Below are positions 1 to 7,513 of a stretch of DNA of 23,895 nucleotides, one piece after another (positions within the stretch are counted from its first letter, which is position 1; each line of letters opens with the position of its first letter). Both the position numbers and the translations under genes were made by a program. The notes under the pieces are model-generated. The model worked only from the letters and a program-made list of their open reading frames with translations, did not search any database and was not told the origin of the DNA. The DNA is from Actinomycetes bacterium (GTDB lineage: Bacteria; Actinomycetota; Actinomycetes; Actinomycetales; Actinomycetaceae). The DNA is taken from the NCBI GenBank assembly GCA_023387755.1, contig JAEWHO010000053.1, positions 1 to 23,895 of the forward strand, in the 5' to 3' direction.

Positions 1-1
1 G

Positions 2-530
2 TTTATCCCCCTCGACTTCAACTCCCAGGGTATCGACGAGAACATCAAGCAGGCTCGAGCGATCGCTGAATTTCTCGGTGGTGACGTAACTTCTGAGGAA
101 GTGAAGAAGGCCGACGAAAAATGGGAAACTGCGAAGGAAGATCTGAAGAAGGCTGCTTGAAGGCAAGAACCTGTCGATCTTGCTGACGTCTCCCCTGAAG
201 GAAACCGTCTATACCGCTGTTGGTTTCCCACAGTCGAAGCTTTTCGAAGATGCCGGCATCACCGTGATCGGGCCGGATAAGCCGAAGGAAGGCAACCCCT
301 GGGGTCAGGTTTCTTGGGAGGAACTGCCCAACTATCCTGCCGACATCTACGCCTATGAACGCAATTCAGAATTCAACTATCTCGAATCGCCATTTTGGAA
401 GGACAGCAAAGCAGTGAAGGCCGATCAAGTCTTCGAGTGGAACGCCAGGATGCCATATAGCTCCCAGGCCTATGGAAACTGGCTGGCGGAAGTCGCCCAG
501 AAGATCGCCAAGTTCCAGAAACTCCCATAA
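2..530 (+). pseudogene. Siderophore-binding protein of an iron ABC importer, 5'-truncated by the window and frameshifted
   Basis: This is the C-terminal part of a periplasmic-binding-type (FecB/FepB-like) substrate-binding protein that would deliver a ferric chelate to the permeases encoded just downstream. Reading from base 2, the frame gives 52 residues, including the stretch ARAIAEFLGG, and ends at a TGA at 158-160. The homologous sequence resumes in another frame directly across that stop (EGKNLSILLTSPLKET) and runs to the TAA at 528-530, ending in a helix typical of this family's C-terminus (YGNWLAEVAQKIAKF). Removing one T at about 156-158 restores a continuous AAEGKNLS reading, so a single-base insertion is the simplest explanation. 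It could be a genuine pseudogene or a sequencing error. The remaining 3' frame could only start at a TTG (180) with no good ribosome site. The N-terminus and signal peptide lie outside the window. The next gene begins 8 nt later. Confidence 0.8.
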
Positions 531-538
531 CTCCGGTA

Positions 539-1552
539 TTGGCCACCTCATTAGCATCACGAAGCTCCCGGCTAGCAGTCTTGGGGATCCTTGTCCTCGC
601 GCTAGTCGGGGCTTTGACCCTCAGCATGGTGATAGGGGCGCGTTCGGTCCCTCCGGCGGACATATGGATGTATCTGCGCCACCCGGATCCGTCGTCGGAT
701 ATTTCCCAGGTGGTGTGGGCATCTCGTGTTCCGCGCACCGTCCTCACTGTCATCATGGGCGCCGCGCTCGGTGTTGCGGGAGCTTTAATTCAAGCGCTCA
801 CCCGCAATCCGCTAGCTGACCCGGGAATCCTCGGCGTCAACGCCGGAGCAGCATTTTCAATAGTGCTGAGCATGCTGTTTTTCCAAGTGAGCTCCTTCCA
901 CAGCCAAATGTGGTTCGCTCTTTTAGGGGCATTCGCCACCAGCGGGCTGGTTTTCCTTATCGCAGGATCTCGCCGCTACAGCAGAGACCCAGTCCGGGTG
1001 ACCCTCATCGGCGTCGCTCTGGCAGCGATTCTCACCGCCACCACCTCAGCCCTGTTGTTCTTCAATCCCTCCATGTATGTAGCGATGCGATCATGGTCAG
1101 CAGGTACGCTCGCCACTCAACCGCTCAGCGTCGTGACTGTTACCGGTCCGATCGTCGCCATTGGACTGGTATTAGCGTTGGCCATTTATCGATCCTTAGA
1201 TGTATTGAGCCTCGGTGAAGCAACCGCTATCACGATGGGAGTAAAACCTGGCAGGTTACGGCTTGTCGGACTAATCGCGCTCACCTTACTGACCGGCGCC
1301 GCCACTGCCGCTTGCGGGCCGATTGCGTTTCTTGGCCTGTTGGCTGTCCACACAGTCAGACCTCTAGTTGGGGCGCATCAAGGGTGGATCATGCTCTATT
1401 GCCTAGTAACCGCACCTCTCATCATGGCGGTCAGTGATGTTCTTGGGCGCATCATCATCGCGGGTGAAGTACCGGTGGGCATGGTCACTCCGGCGTTAGG
1501 GGCACCGCTACTGGTAATGATCGTTCGCCGGCTACAACCCGTAACAGCATGA
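539..1552 (+). CDS. FecCD-family iron-siderophore ABC transporter permease (first of pair)
   Basis: A 337-aa integral membrane permease that forms half of the transmembrane channel of a ferric-siderophore importer. The protein is almost entirely hydrophobic helices (about 9-10 predicted). It carries the FecCD signature: RVPRTVLTVIMGAALGVAG (about 63-81) followed by IQALTRNPLADPGILGVNAG, and the cytoplasmic ATPase-coupling loop region around LGEATAITMGVK. The C-terminal GPIAFLGLL block is also typical of the family. The only credible start is the TTG at 539. It has no clear ribosome-binding site, and translation may depend on coupling to the upstream binding-protein gene that ends 8 nt before it. 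The 3' end overlaps the next gene by 4 nt (ATGA). At least eight TTA leucine codons in this one gene stand out against the rest of the window. Confidence 0.9.
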   Translation: MATSLASRSSRLAVLGILVLALVGALTLSMVIGARSVPPADIWMYLRHPDPSSDISQVVWASRVPRTVLTVIMGAALGVAGALIQALTRNPLADPGILGVNAGAAFSIVLSMLFFQVSSFHSQMWFALLGAFATSGLVFLIAGSRRYSRDPVRVTLIGVALAAILTATTSALLFFNPSMYVAMRSWSAGTLATQPLSVVTVTGPIVAIGLVLALAIYRSLDVLSLGEATAITMGVKPGRLRLVGLIALTLLTGAATAACGPIAFLGLLAVHTVRPLVGAHQGWIMLYCLVTAPLIMAVSDVLGRIIIAGEVPVGMVTPALGAPLLVMIVRRLQPVTA

Positions 1553-2604
1553 GTAATGAATTAGATTTCGGACGACGTGTTCATCACTTATCCCTGGGGA
1601 ATTATTTCTCCGGGATTTTTGACCGCCGTGGACTAATCGTCACTGCCGCACTTATGGTGTTAGTCCTTGGAGTGGGAGCTACCGCAACACTCCTGGGAGA
1701 GGCCTCGCTCGGCATTACCGACGTGTGGCAGGTAGCCACAGGACAGGGCAGTCAGTACGCAAACCTCGTCATCGGAGAATGGCGTTTTCCCCGCATATTA
1801 ACCGCAATCGTCTTCGGCGCTGCACTTGCTGTCAGCGGTGCGATCTTTCAATCGCTCACCGCTAATCCCTTGGGCTCTCCTGACATCATTGGATTTCAGA
1901 CTGGCGCTTATACCGGCGCCATCATCGTGCTGTTGGTGTTACGCGGAGGCATGTACGCCACCATAGCCGGAGCGTTATGCGGTGGAGTAGCCACCGCCAT
2001 CGTGGTGATGTCTCTTGCCCAACGCCGAGGCCGCGTCAGCGCATTGCGCCTCATCGTCGTCGGCATTGCCATCAGCGCCTTCATGTCCGCAATCAACTCG
2101 TGGATGCTGCTGAAAGTCTCCGAAGAAGACGCCATTATGGCCTCGCTATGGGGGGCCGGAAACCTATCTGGCGCTGCGTGGGAAACCGCTATTCCAGCCG
2201 CTATCCTCATCGCTATTCTGTTGGGCGCTTCTGGGTTCTTAGTACGCCCACTCGGGATTCTTGCGATGGGTAAAGATATCGCGATAGCCGTAGGCTTACG
2301 CGTCCGACGTCTCCAGCTCAGCGCAATTCTGGTAGCTCTGTCGTTAACGGCCATATCCACTGCGATCGCTGGCCCCATCTCATTTATTGCCCTCGCGGCA
2401 CCACAAATCGCAAAACGTCTCACTCGCACAGCCGAGATTCCGTTAGCGGCATCCATGGCTACTGGGTCACTACTCTTGGTCCTCGCTGACGTGGTGGCGC
2501 AGCACATCTATCCTGCAAGCCCACTACCGGTCGGCTTGATGACCACGGCCATCGGTGGTTTCTACTTCCTCTGGCTGCTTATTCACGAAGGACTTCGTCA
2601 ATGA
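1549..2604 (+). CDS. FecCD-family iron-siderophore ABC transporter permease (second of pair)
   Basis: A 351-aa FecCD permease and the presumed heterodimer partner of the preceding permease in the inner-membrane channel for ferric chelates. It has a longer N-terminal cytoplasmic tail than its partner (about 30 residues before the first helix). It then shows the family pattern: WRFPRILTAIVFGAALAVSG, SLTANPLGSPDIIGFQTG, the coupling-helix region LAMGKDIAIAVGLRVRR, and GPISFIALAAPQIAKRL near the C-terminus. The ATG at 1549 overlaps the previous stop as ATGA, and its own stop overlaps the ATPase start in the same way. The three genes are therefore translationally coupled and probably made in fixed ratio. 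Substrate cannot be read from the sequence; FepG-like assignment is a family-level inference. Confidence 0.9.
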   Translation: MSNELDFGRRVHHLSLGNYFSGIFDRRGLIVTAALMVLVLGVGATATLLGEASLGITDVWQVATGQGSQYANLVIGEWRFPRILTAIVFGAALAVSGAIFQSLTANPLGSPDIIGFQTGAYTGAIIVLLVLRGGMYATIAGALCGGVATAIVVMSLAQRRGRVSALRLIVVGIAISAFMSAINSWMLLKVSEEDAIMASLWGAGNLSGAAWETAIPAAILIAILLGASGFLVRPLGILAMGKDIAIAVGLRVRRLQLSAILVALSLTAISTAIAGPISFIALAAPQIAKRLTRTAEIPLAASMATGSLLLVLADVVAQHIYPASPLPVGLMTTAIGGFYFLWLLIHEGLRQ

Positions 2605-3386
2605 CTCGATTGGAAGTATCCCGTGCAACGTTGGGGTATCCAGGCAAAACAGTCAGCCAGGGACTTTCAGTAGAAATCCCCGACGACGCATTCACCGTCA
2701 TTATTGGCCCCAATGCGTGCGGCAAATCCACTCTGTTGAAATCGTTGGTGCGCGTGCTACACCCGCTAGCGGGATCGGTGCTATTAGATGGCCACTCCAT
2801 CTCTACTCTGCCCACCCGCGAAGTCGCCAAACAGCTCGGGTTGTTACCGCAAGATCCCACTACCCCCGAGGGGGTTCGAGTGGTCGACCTGGTAGCGCGT
2901 GGCCGTTACCCCCACCAGAAAATGTTCCAGGCGTGGTCCCCCGCTGACGAGCACGCAGTGAAAGAAGCGATGGCTGCCACACGTGTTACGGACCTATCAG
3001 GGCGCCTAGTGGACGAGCTGTCTGGAGGTCAACGCCAACGAGTGTGGATGGCGGTGGCATTGGCCCAACAAACTCCGATTTTGTTGCTCGATGAGCCGAC
3101 CACATTCCTCGATATGACTCACCAAATCGAACTTCTCGAACTGTGCCGGACTCTCAATCGCGACAAAGGCCACACCATCATTGCCGTCCTCCACGATCTC
3201 AACCAGGCATGTCGTTACGCCGAACACCTCATTGTCATGCGTGGCGGGCAGATCGTCACTACCGGTCGGCCCGACGACGTCATGACCGTCGATCTATTAC
3301 AAGATGTCTTCGGTCTAGCAGCTGATGTGATGGCCGACCCGCAATCTGGAACTCCGCTCATCGTGCCGGTGTGGCAGCACCGCTAA
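2601..3386 (+). CDS. ATP-binding protein of iron-siderophore ABC importer (FecE/FepC type)
   Basis: A 261-aa ABC ATPase that would energise the two FecCD permeases encoded upstream. Walker A is GPNACGKST (about residues 36-44), the Q-loop region is LGLLPQDPTTPEGVRV, the ABC signature is LSGGQRQR (about 139-146), Walker B is ILLLDEPTTFLD, and the switch histidine lies in VLHDLNQACRYAEH. The set of motifs and the downstream MRGGQIVTTGRP region are characteristic of the FecE/FepC siderophore branch. The length is normal and all catalytic motifs are intact. It starts at an ATG that overlaps the previous stop by 4 nt and is the last gene of the operon. No strong intrinsic terminator follows directly; a GGGGTATA/TATACCCC hairpin lies about 35 nt downstream but lacks a T-run. 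Confidence 0.93.
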   Translation: MTRLEVSRATLGYPGKTVSQGLSVEIPDDAFTVIIGPNACGKSTLLKSLVRVLHPLAGSVLLDGHSISTLPTREVAKQLGLLPQDPTTPEGVRVVDLVARGRYPHQKMFQAWSPADEHAVKEAMAATRVTDLSGRLVDELSGGQRQRVWMAVALAQQTPILLLDEPTTFLDMTHQIELLELCRTLNRDKGHTIIAVLHDLNQACRYAEHLIVMRGGQIVTTGRPDDVMTVDLLQDVFGLAADVMADPQSGTPLIVPVWQHR

Positions 3387-3763
3387 TGCCCTGCTAGACC
3401 CGGATAAGACCAACCCGGCATGGGGTATAACCCTCTATACCCCCATATCCACCGACTCAAAGAGCATGCACCCTTGATTTCACAGTGGCCCTGCAACACT
3501 TGGGCCAAACGTACTGTTGGCTCGGTCAATCCCCGTTCAGATAGGGTCATAGGGCGCATACGCAGCCGACCAATCCGACCTGCCCCGGAGTGCTGCACAA
3601 TGCCGTCCTGCGGACTCGCGCTACCAGTCAGCAAAAACTGGCCCCCTGGGATCATTATCCACTGCACGGCGGACGTATGACATACTCCTGTCACACCATT
3701 AGCAGGCTCTGAATCATGCAATTAGCAGCACATGAATCATACAATTAGCAGAATCTTAGTAAA
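3387..3763. other. Gene-free stretch at the end of the iron-uptake block
   Basis: About 380 bases with no gene I can support. Both strands contain open frames of 86-112 codons, but neither has a ribosome-binding site, a recognisable domain or consistent codon use. Visible structure includes an 8-bp perfect inverted repeat with a 6-nt loop (3422-3429 with 3436-3443) shortly after the ATPase stop, which might slow or end transcription although no T-run follows. At the far end lies a tandem repeat (3698-3751), followed by the glgP terminator. The stretch may be a relic of the event that brought in the lower-G+C importer block. That is inference. Confidence 0.5.
3698..3751. repeat. Short tandem repeat, about 2.3 copies of a 23-bp unit
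   Basis: The octamer ATTAGCAG occurs three times at an exact 23-bp spacing (3698, 3721, 3744). Between the copies lies a second conserved block, TGAATCATGCA (3710) and TGAATCATACA (3733), separated from the octamer by four variable bases. The longest near-identical run is 19 bp with one mismatch. It lies in non-coding DNA between the converging importer operon and glgP. The function is unknown; it could be slipped-strand duplication debris or protein-binding sites. Confidence 0.85.
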
Positions 3764-3799
3764 CGCGTGGGCCCGCCCCAACCGGGGCGGGCCCACGCG
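3764..3799 (-). terminator. Intrinsic terminator of glgP
   Basis: A perfect 16-bp inverted repeat (3764-3779, CGCGTGGGCCCGCCCC, with 3784-3799) encloses a 4-nt loop. On the - strand it is followed by TTTACTAAGATT, and it lies 30 nt past the glgP stop. The opposite side has no T-run, so it mainly serves the - strand, though it may also block readthrough from the importer operon. Confidence 0.85.
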
Positions 3800-3829
3800 C
3801 GTGTTCAGGCCTAGGGCCGAACCTGCAAC

Positions 3830-6202
3830 CTACTCACTGATCGGGGTGGCCGTCAGTTTCCACACTTCCCGCGAGTAGTCAGCGATGGTGCGGTCGGAGG
3901 AGAAGCGCCCGGAGTTGGTGATATTGATCCAGCACATGCGTGCCCAGGCGAGTTCGTCCCGGTAGTCCTCGGCCATCTCATCGCGTACCCGGCGGTAGTC
4001 GGCGAAGTCGCCGAGCACGTAGTACACATCGGCCGGTTCGTAGCCGGGGGATTCCAGCAGGGAGCGCACCAGGTCGTGGAACATGCCGGTGCCGCCGTCG
4101 TCGAGGGTGCCATCGGTGAGGGCATCTATCACGCGCTTCAAACCCGGGGTGGTCTCATATGCCGTGCGCGGGTCGTAGCTGCGCCGCAGCTCCTCCAGCT
4201 CATCGTCCTTAGCGCCGAAGATATAGGCGTTGTCATTACCGACCGCTTCCACAATCTCCACATTCGCGCCGTCGAGGGTCCCGAGGGTGAGCGCGCCGTT
4301 CATCATGAACTTCATATTCCCGGTGCCGGAGGCTTCCTTACCGGCCGTAGAGATCTGCTCGGAAATATCGGCGGCGGGAATAATATGTTCGGCGGGGGAG
4401 ACGTTGTAATTCTCCACAAAGACGACGGCGAGTTTGCCGTCCATATCCGGATCATTATTCACCAGCCGAGCGATCTCATTAATGAGCTTAATGACCGCTT
4501 TAGCGCGGAAGTATCCGGGGGCAGCTTTAGCGCCGAAGATCGCCACGCGCGCCGGTACATCCAGCTCGGGATTGTCCTTGATCCGGAAGTACAGATCGAG
4601 CAGGTAGAGCGCGTTCATGAGCTGCCGCTTGTACTCATGCAACCGCTTAATCTGGACGTCGTAGATCGCGTCGGCGCTGATATCAATATCCTGACGCCGC
4701 TTAATCCACTGGGCGAAGTCTTCCTTATTGGCGCGCTTAATCTCGATGAGTTCGCGCATCACGGCGTCGTCGTCGGCGAATTTCTCCAACTCTGCGAGCC
4801 GATCCAAATCGGTCACCCACGCATCCGAACCCAGCAGCCGGGTGAGCAGCGCAGCCAGGCGCGGGTTGCACTGGTTCAGCCAGCGGCGCGGGGTGACGCC
4901 GTTGGTCTTGTTATTGAACTTCTCGGGCCAAATATCGTGCCAGTCGTGTAGCGTTTCCCGCTTAATAATCTCCGTATGCAGCGCGGCCACACCGTTAATC
5001 GAGTAGGCAGCATAGCAGGCGATCCAGGCCATGTGGATACGCCCATCGGAGATGGGGGCCATGTAGTTGATCTTGCCTTCGTCATACCCGGCGGCGGCCA
5101 GTTCTTCGCGGAAGCGGCGATCAATCTCCCGGGTGATCTCCACGATCCGGCCAAACAGCCGCTCAAAGATCGAGTATTCCCAGGTTTCCAAGGCCTCGGC
5201 AAGCACCGTGTGGTTGGTGTACGCGAACGTCCGCGTAACTACATCCCAGGCATCCTCCCAAGTCAGGCCGTGCTCATCGAGCAGGATGCGCATGAGTTCG
5301 GGGATCGCCAACACCGGGTGGGTGTCATTGAGCTGGATGCAGTTGTAGTCGGCAAAGCCGGTCAGGTCGTCTCCATGCTCGCGAATGTAGTTATCCACCA
5401 TCGTCTGCAGGGAGGCGGAGACGAAGAAGTACTGCTGGCGCACCCGCAGCACCTTGCCTTCGTAGGTGGTGTCGTTCGGGTAGAGCACGCGGCACAGGTC
5501 ATTGACCCGTTCCCGTTCCACAATCGCATCGGTGAACCGCTGGGAGTTGAAGGCGTCGTAATCGAATTCCTCCATCGGCTCGGACTTCCACAGGCGCAGC
5601 GTACCCACGTTATCGGTGCCGTAACCAGTGATCGGCATGTCATAGGGGATGGCCCGCACGGTGAGGTCATCAAAGCGGACGATCCGGTAGTCCTCTTCCC
5701 GCCGAATCACGAACGGGTACCCCTCTTCCATCCACGGATCGGGGTGTTCGTTTTGGAAGCCGTTATCGAAGCTCTGCTTGAACAGGCCGTAACGGTAGAG
5801 GATGCCGTGCCCGGTCACGGGCAGGTTCTGGGTGGCGCAGGAATCGAGGAAGCAGGCGGCCAAACGCCCCAGCCCGCCGTTACCGAGGGCGGCGTCATGT
5901 TCGGCTTCCAATACGTCGCTGAGGTTCTTACCCCAAGCAACCACAGCGGCTTCGGCTTCTTCCACCAACCCCAGATTGGTGAGGTTATTGAGCAGGGCAC
6001 GCCCCATGAGGAACTCCGCCGAAAGGTAGTGCTGCTGGCGGGCCGCGTTATATGCGACGGTGGTCTTTTCCCAGTTCTCGGCGATGCGTTCCATCACCGT
6101 GGCTGACAGGCCTTGCCAGAACTCCATATCGGTGGACGTATGCGGCGTCCGACCAGCAACAGTGCGCACCTGGGCGCCAAGTTGATCGGTCAGCTTAGTC
6201 AT
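3830..6202 (-). CDS. glgP: Glycogen/starch/maltodextrin phosphorylase
   Basis: A 790-aa cytosolic GT35 enzyme that releases glucose-1-phosphate from the non-reducing ends of alpha-1,4-glucans using phosphate and PLP. The whole protein matches the family: the N-terminal block YLSAEFLMGRAL, then AALGNGGLGRLAACFLDS, NDTHPVLAIPELMR, KTNGVTPRRWL, DVQIKRLHEYKRQLMN, and the PLP-binding EASGTGNMKFMMNGALTLG with the Schiff-base lysine at about residue 631. The length is normal for bacterial GlgP/MalP and no key motif is missing. The ATG start is supported by AAAGGAG seven bases upstream. A TAGGGT at 6257-6262 as read on the - strand is a possible -10 element. A strong hairpin terminator follows the gene, so it is likely transcribed alone or as the end of the upstream cluster. 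The substrate (glycogen or maltodextrin) cannot be decided from the sequence. Confidence 0.96.
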   Translation of the reverse strand: MTKLTDQLGAQVRTVAGRTPHTSTDMEFWQGLSATVMERIAENWEKTTVAYNAARQQHYLSAEFLMGRALLNNLTNLGLVEEAEAAVVAWGKNLSDVLEAEHDAALGNGGLGRLAACFLDSCATQNLPVTGHGILYRYGLFKQSFDNGFQNEHPDPWMEEGYPFVIRREEDYRIVRFDDLTVRAIPYDMPITGYGTDNVGTLRLWKSEPMEEFDYDAFNSQRFTDAIVERERVNDLCRVLYPNDTTYEGKVLRVRQQYFFVSASLQTMVDNYIREHGDDLTGFADYNCIQLNDTHPVLAIPELMRILLDEHGLTWEDAWDVVTRTFAYTNHTVLAEALETWEYSIFERLFGRIVEITREIDRRFREELAAAGYDEGKINYMAPISDGRIHMAWIACYAAYSINGVAALHTEIIKRETLHDWHDIWPEKFNNKTNGVTPRRWLNQCNPRLAALLTRLLGSDAWVTDLDRLAELEKFADDDAVMRELIEIKRANKEDFAQWIKRRQDIDISADAIYDVQIKRLHEYKRQLMNALYLLDLYFRIKDNPELDVPARVAIFGAKAAPGYFRAKAVIKLINEIARLVNNDPDMDGKLAVVFVENYNVSPAEHIIPAADISEQISTAGKEASGTGNMKFMMNGALTLGTLDGANVEIVEAVGNDNAYIFGAKDDELEELRRSYDPRTAYETTPGLKRVIDALTDGTLDDGGTGMFHDLVRSLLESPGYEPADVYYVLGDFADYRRVRDEMAEDYRDELAWARMCWINITNSGRFSSDRTIADYSREVWKLTATPISE

Positions 6203-6331
6203 GTGCTAGCTCCTTTAGGGGCGGATGGCGTGGGGTGCTCTATGAACACCCGCCTCCACCCTACCGGGATCGGCCAGTGTTGCCGAAAGCTGAGAGTGGC
6301 ACCACAGGTGTGGGAAGGGGGGGCGACGACG

Positions 6332-6350
6332 CCGCCCGCCCTGCGGGCGG
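6332..6350 (-). terminator. Weak hairpin after the 128-aa gene
   Basis: An 8-bp perfect G+C stem (CCGCCCGC with GCGGGCGG, 3-nt loop) lies just past the stop of the 128-aa gene on the - strand. No T-run follows, so termination may be partial, or the hairpin may stabilise the mRNA end. Confidence 0.35.
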
Positions 6351-6358
6351 GAGAACCG

Positions 6359-6745
6359 TTAGGTGTATTCACCGGCCAGGGCTTGGCCCAATGCACACGC
6401 TCCCTGATAGAACATGGATGCGCAGCGCAGCTGAGCATCGGCGAAGGCAGTCTCCAGAGTTTCGACTGCGGCAGGCGCCGCCGTCGGTAATTCGCTGAGG
6501 TCCAACGCTGCCCCCTGCAGCACGCGCTCCCAGTCGGTGCGGATGTGCGCCGCGGTTTCGCGGGCTACCGCGGATTCTTGGAGGAGGGCTGCCCCGCGTT
6601 CTGCGAGCGGGGTGATGGTGCGTAGACATTCTGTGAGGAAGGTGCGCGAAAAGGTGGGCGTGCGCATATGCCACAGGTGTGCGTCGGTGGGAGCGGCTAC
6701 CAGGACTTGACGCAGCAGATCACAGCGGGGGTTTATCTGGTCCAC
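6359..6745 (-). CDS. Hypothetical protein, 128 aa, helix-rich
   Basis: I do not recognise this protein. It starts at a GTG preceded by a near-perfect ribosome-binding site (AAGGAGG, six bases upstream), which strongly supports it as a real gene. The sequence is rich in Ala, Leu, Glu and Arg, with alternating charged and hydrophobic residues that suggest three or four amphipathic helices. It has two cysteines, no signal peptide and no membrane segment, so it is probably a small cytosolic protein. It lies between an SGNH-like gene (80 nt upstream) and glgP (156 nt downstream), all on the same strand, which hints at co-transcription but says little about function. Near the C-terminus, CASMFYQGACALGQALAG is the most distinctive stretch for a profile search. 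Confidence 0.75.
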   Translation of the reverse strand: MDQINPRCDLLRQVLVAAPTDAHLWHMRTPTFSRTFLTECLRTITPLAERGAALLQESAVARETAAHIRTDWERVLQGAALDLSELPTAAPAAVETLETAFADAQLRCASMFYQGACALGQALAGEYT

Positions 6746-6825
6746 CGTTGCCTCCTTGCGTCGCCATCCCTTCCATCATGGATGCGCTAGCTGGCCTACG
6801 GTGGGGACTGAAGGCCCAAAGCCGA

Positions 6826-7395
6826 CTATTCCACCACGCCCATCCAGGCGGGCCAGCCCTGGTGGAGCACCAGCCAGGCCATCAGGCCGTAGCCGATCTG
6901 ACCGGGATGGCGCCCTCCGTGGGCTTGCACGTCCGCATGCCACTGTTCGTGGTCGTTGAGCGGGTCGACGGTATTGATAAAAGGCACGTGGCGGCGGTTG
7001 GCAACGTCCTCATAGGCCCGCGAAAGCTGGTGGATATCTCCGCAGTGCGGCAGTGGTGGGGGCCCGACGACGAGTGTACGCAGATTCATCTCTGCTGCCG
7101 CATCCATGATATTGGCGAGATTGAGTCGGGAGCGGGCGGTGGATAAACCTGACCTAGCATCTCCGGCGCCCAGCCCGATTACCAGGCGGCAGTCCTCTTG
7201 GTGGTTCAGGCGGGCTTCACATTCGCTGCGCCAGCGGTGTGCCAGGGCGGTGGAGTCCAGGCCGGGGATGGCGAGGTTGGCGATATAGACCGGTTCTTCT
7301 ACTGGGCAGCGAGCTACCACGCGGCCGATCCAACCCAGACAGCGGGTGTCACCTACGCCGGCTGCCAGTTCATCACCGATGACTATGATCCGCAT
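6826..7395 (-). CDS. SGNH/GDSL-like hydrolase-fold protein with degenerate active site
   Basis: A 189-aa protein with the layout of the SGNH (GDSL) esterase/lipase fold. The N-terminus MRIIVIGDELAAGVGD matches block I but has Glu9 where the nucleophilic Ser belongs (GDE instead of GDS). Block III, usually GxND, reads GAGD (76-79), so the oxyanion Asn is replaced by Gly. The C-terminal block reads GGRHPGQIGYG: His163 is kept, but the Asp expected three residues before it is Gly160. No signal peptide is visible, so it is probably cytosolic. Either it is a non-hydrolytic family member or catalysis uses other residues. The start ATG has a short GGAG just upstream. It lies between the kgd terminator and the 128-aa gene. 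The fold call is fairly confident; activity is doubtful. Confidence 0.75.
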   Translation of the reverse strand: MRIIVIGDELAAGVGDTRCLGWIGRVVARCPVEEPVYIANLAIPGLDSTALAHRWRSECEARLNHQEDCRLVIGLGAGDARSGLSTARSRLNLANIMDAAAEMNLRTLVVGPPPLPHCGDIHQLSRAYEDVANRRHVPFINTVDPLNDHEQWHADVQAHGGRHPGQIGYGLMAWLVLHQGWPAWMGVVE

Positions 7396-7473
7396 ATCTC
7401 CATTGTGCCTTGTCTCTGCCTTTGTGGTGGTCTAGCGCTCCCAGCGTGGGCAATGCTGGAGCCTCGTTAAACA

Positions 7474-7504
7474 CTGGTGGCCCCGGATGATCCGGGGCCA
7501 CCAG
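7474..7504 (-). terminator. Intrinsic terminator of kgd
   Basis: A 15-bp perfect inverted repeat (CTGGTGGCCCCGGAT, 7474-7488, with 7490-7504; effective loop ATGAT) lies about 10 nt past the kgd stop. On the - strand it is followed by TGTTTAA. It separates kgd from the SGNH-like gene. Confidence 0.8.
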
Positions 7505-7513
7505 GATGCCGAT

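Noticed and set aside
3383..3721. A 112-codon frame on the - strand and an 86-codon frame on the + strand (3420-3680)
   Set aside because: The two frames occupy the same non-coding DNA, neither has a ribosome-binding site or a domain, and I could not match either to any family.
4076..6106. Two long open frames (291 and 376 codons) on the + strand opposite glgP
   Set aside because: They lie in one antisense frame of a well-conserved gene, show no domain or ribosome site, and arise from the third-position G+C bias of glgP.
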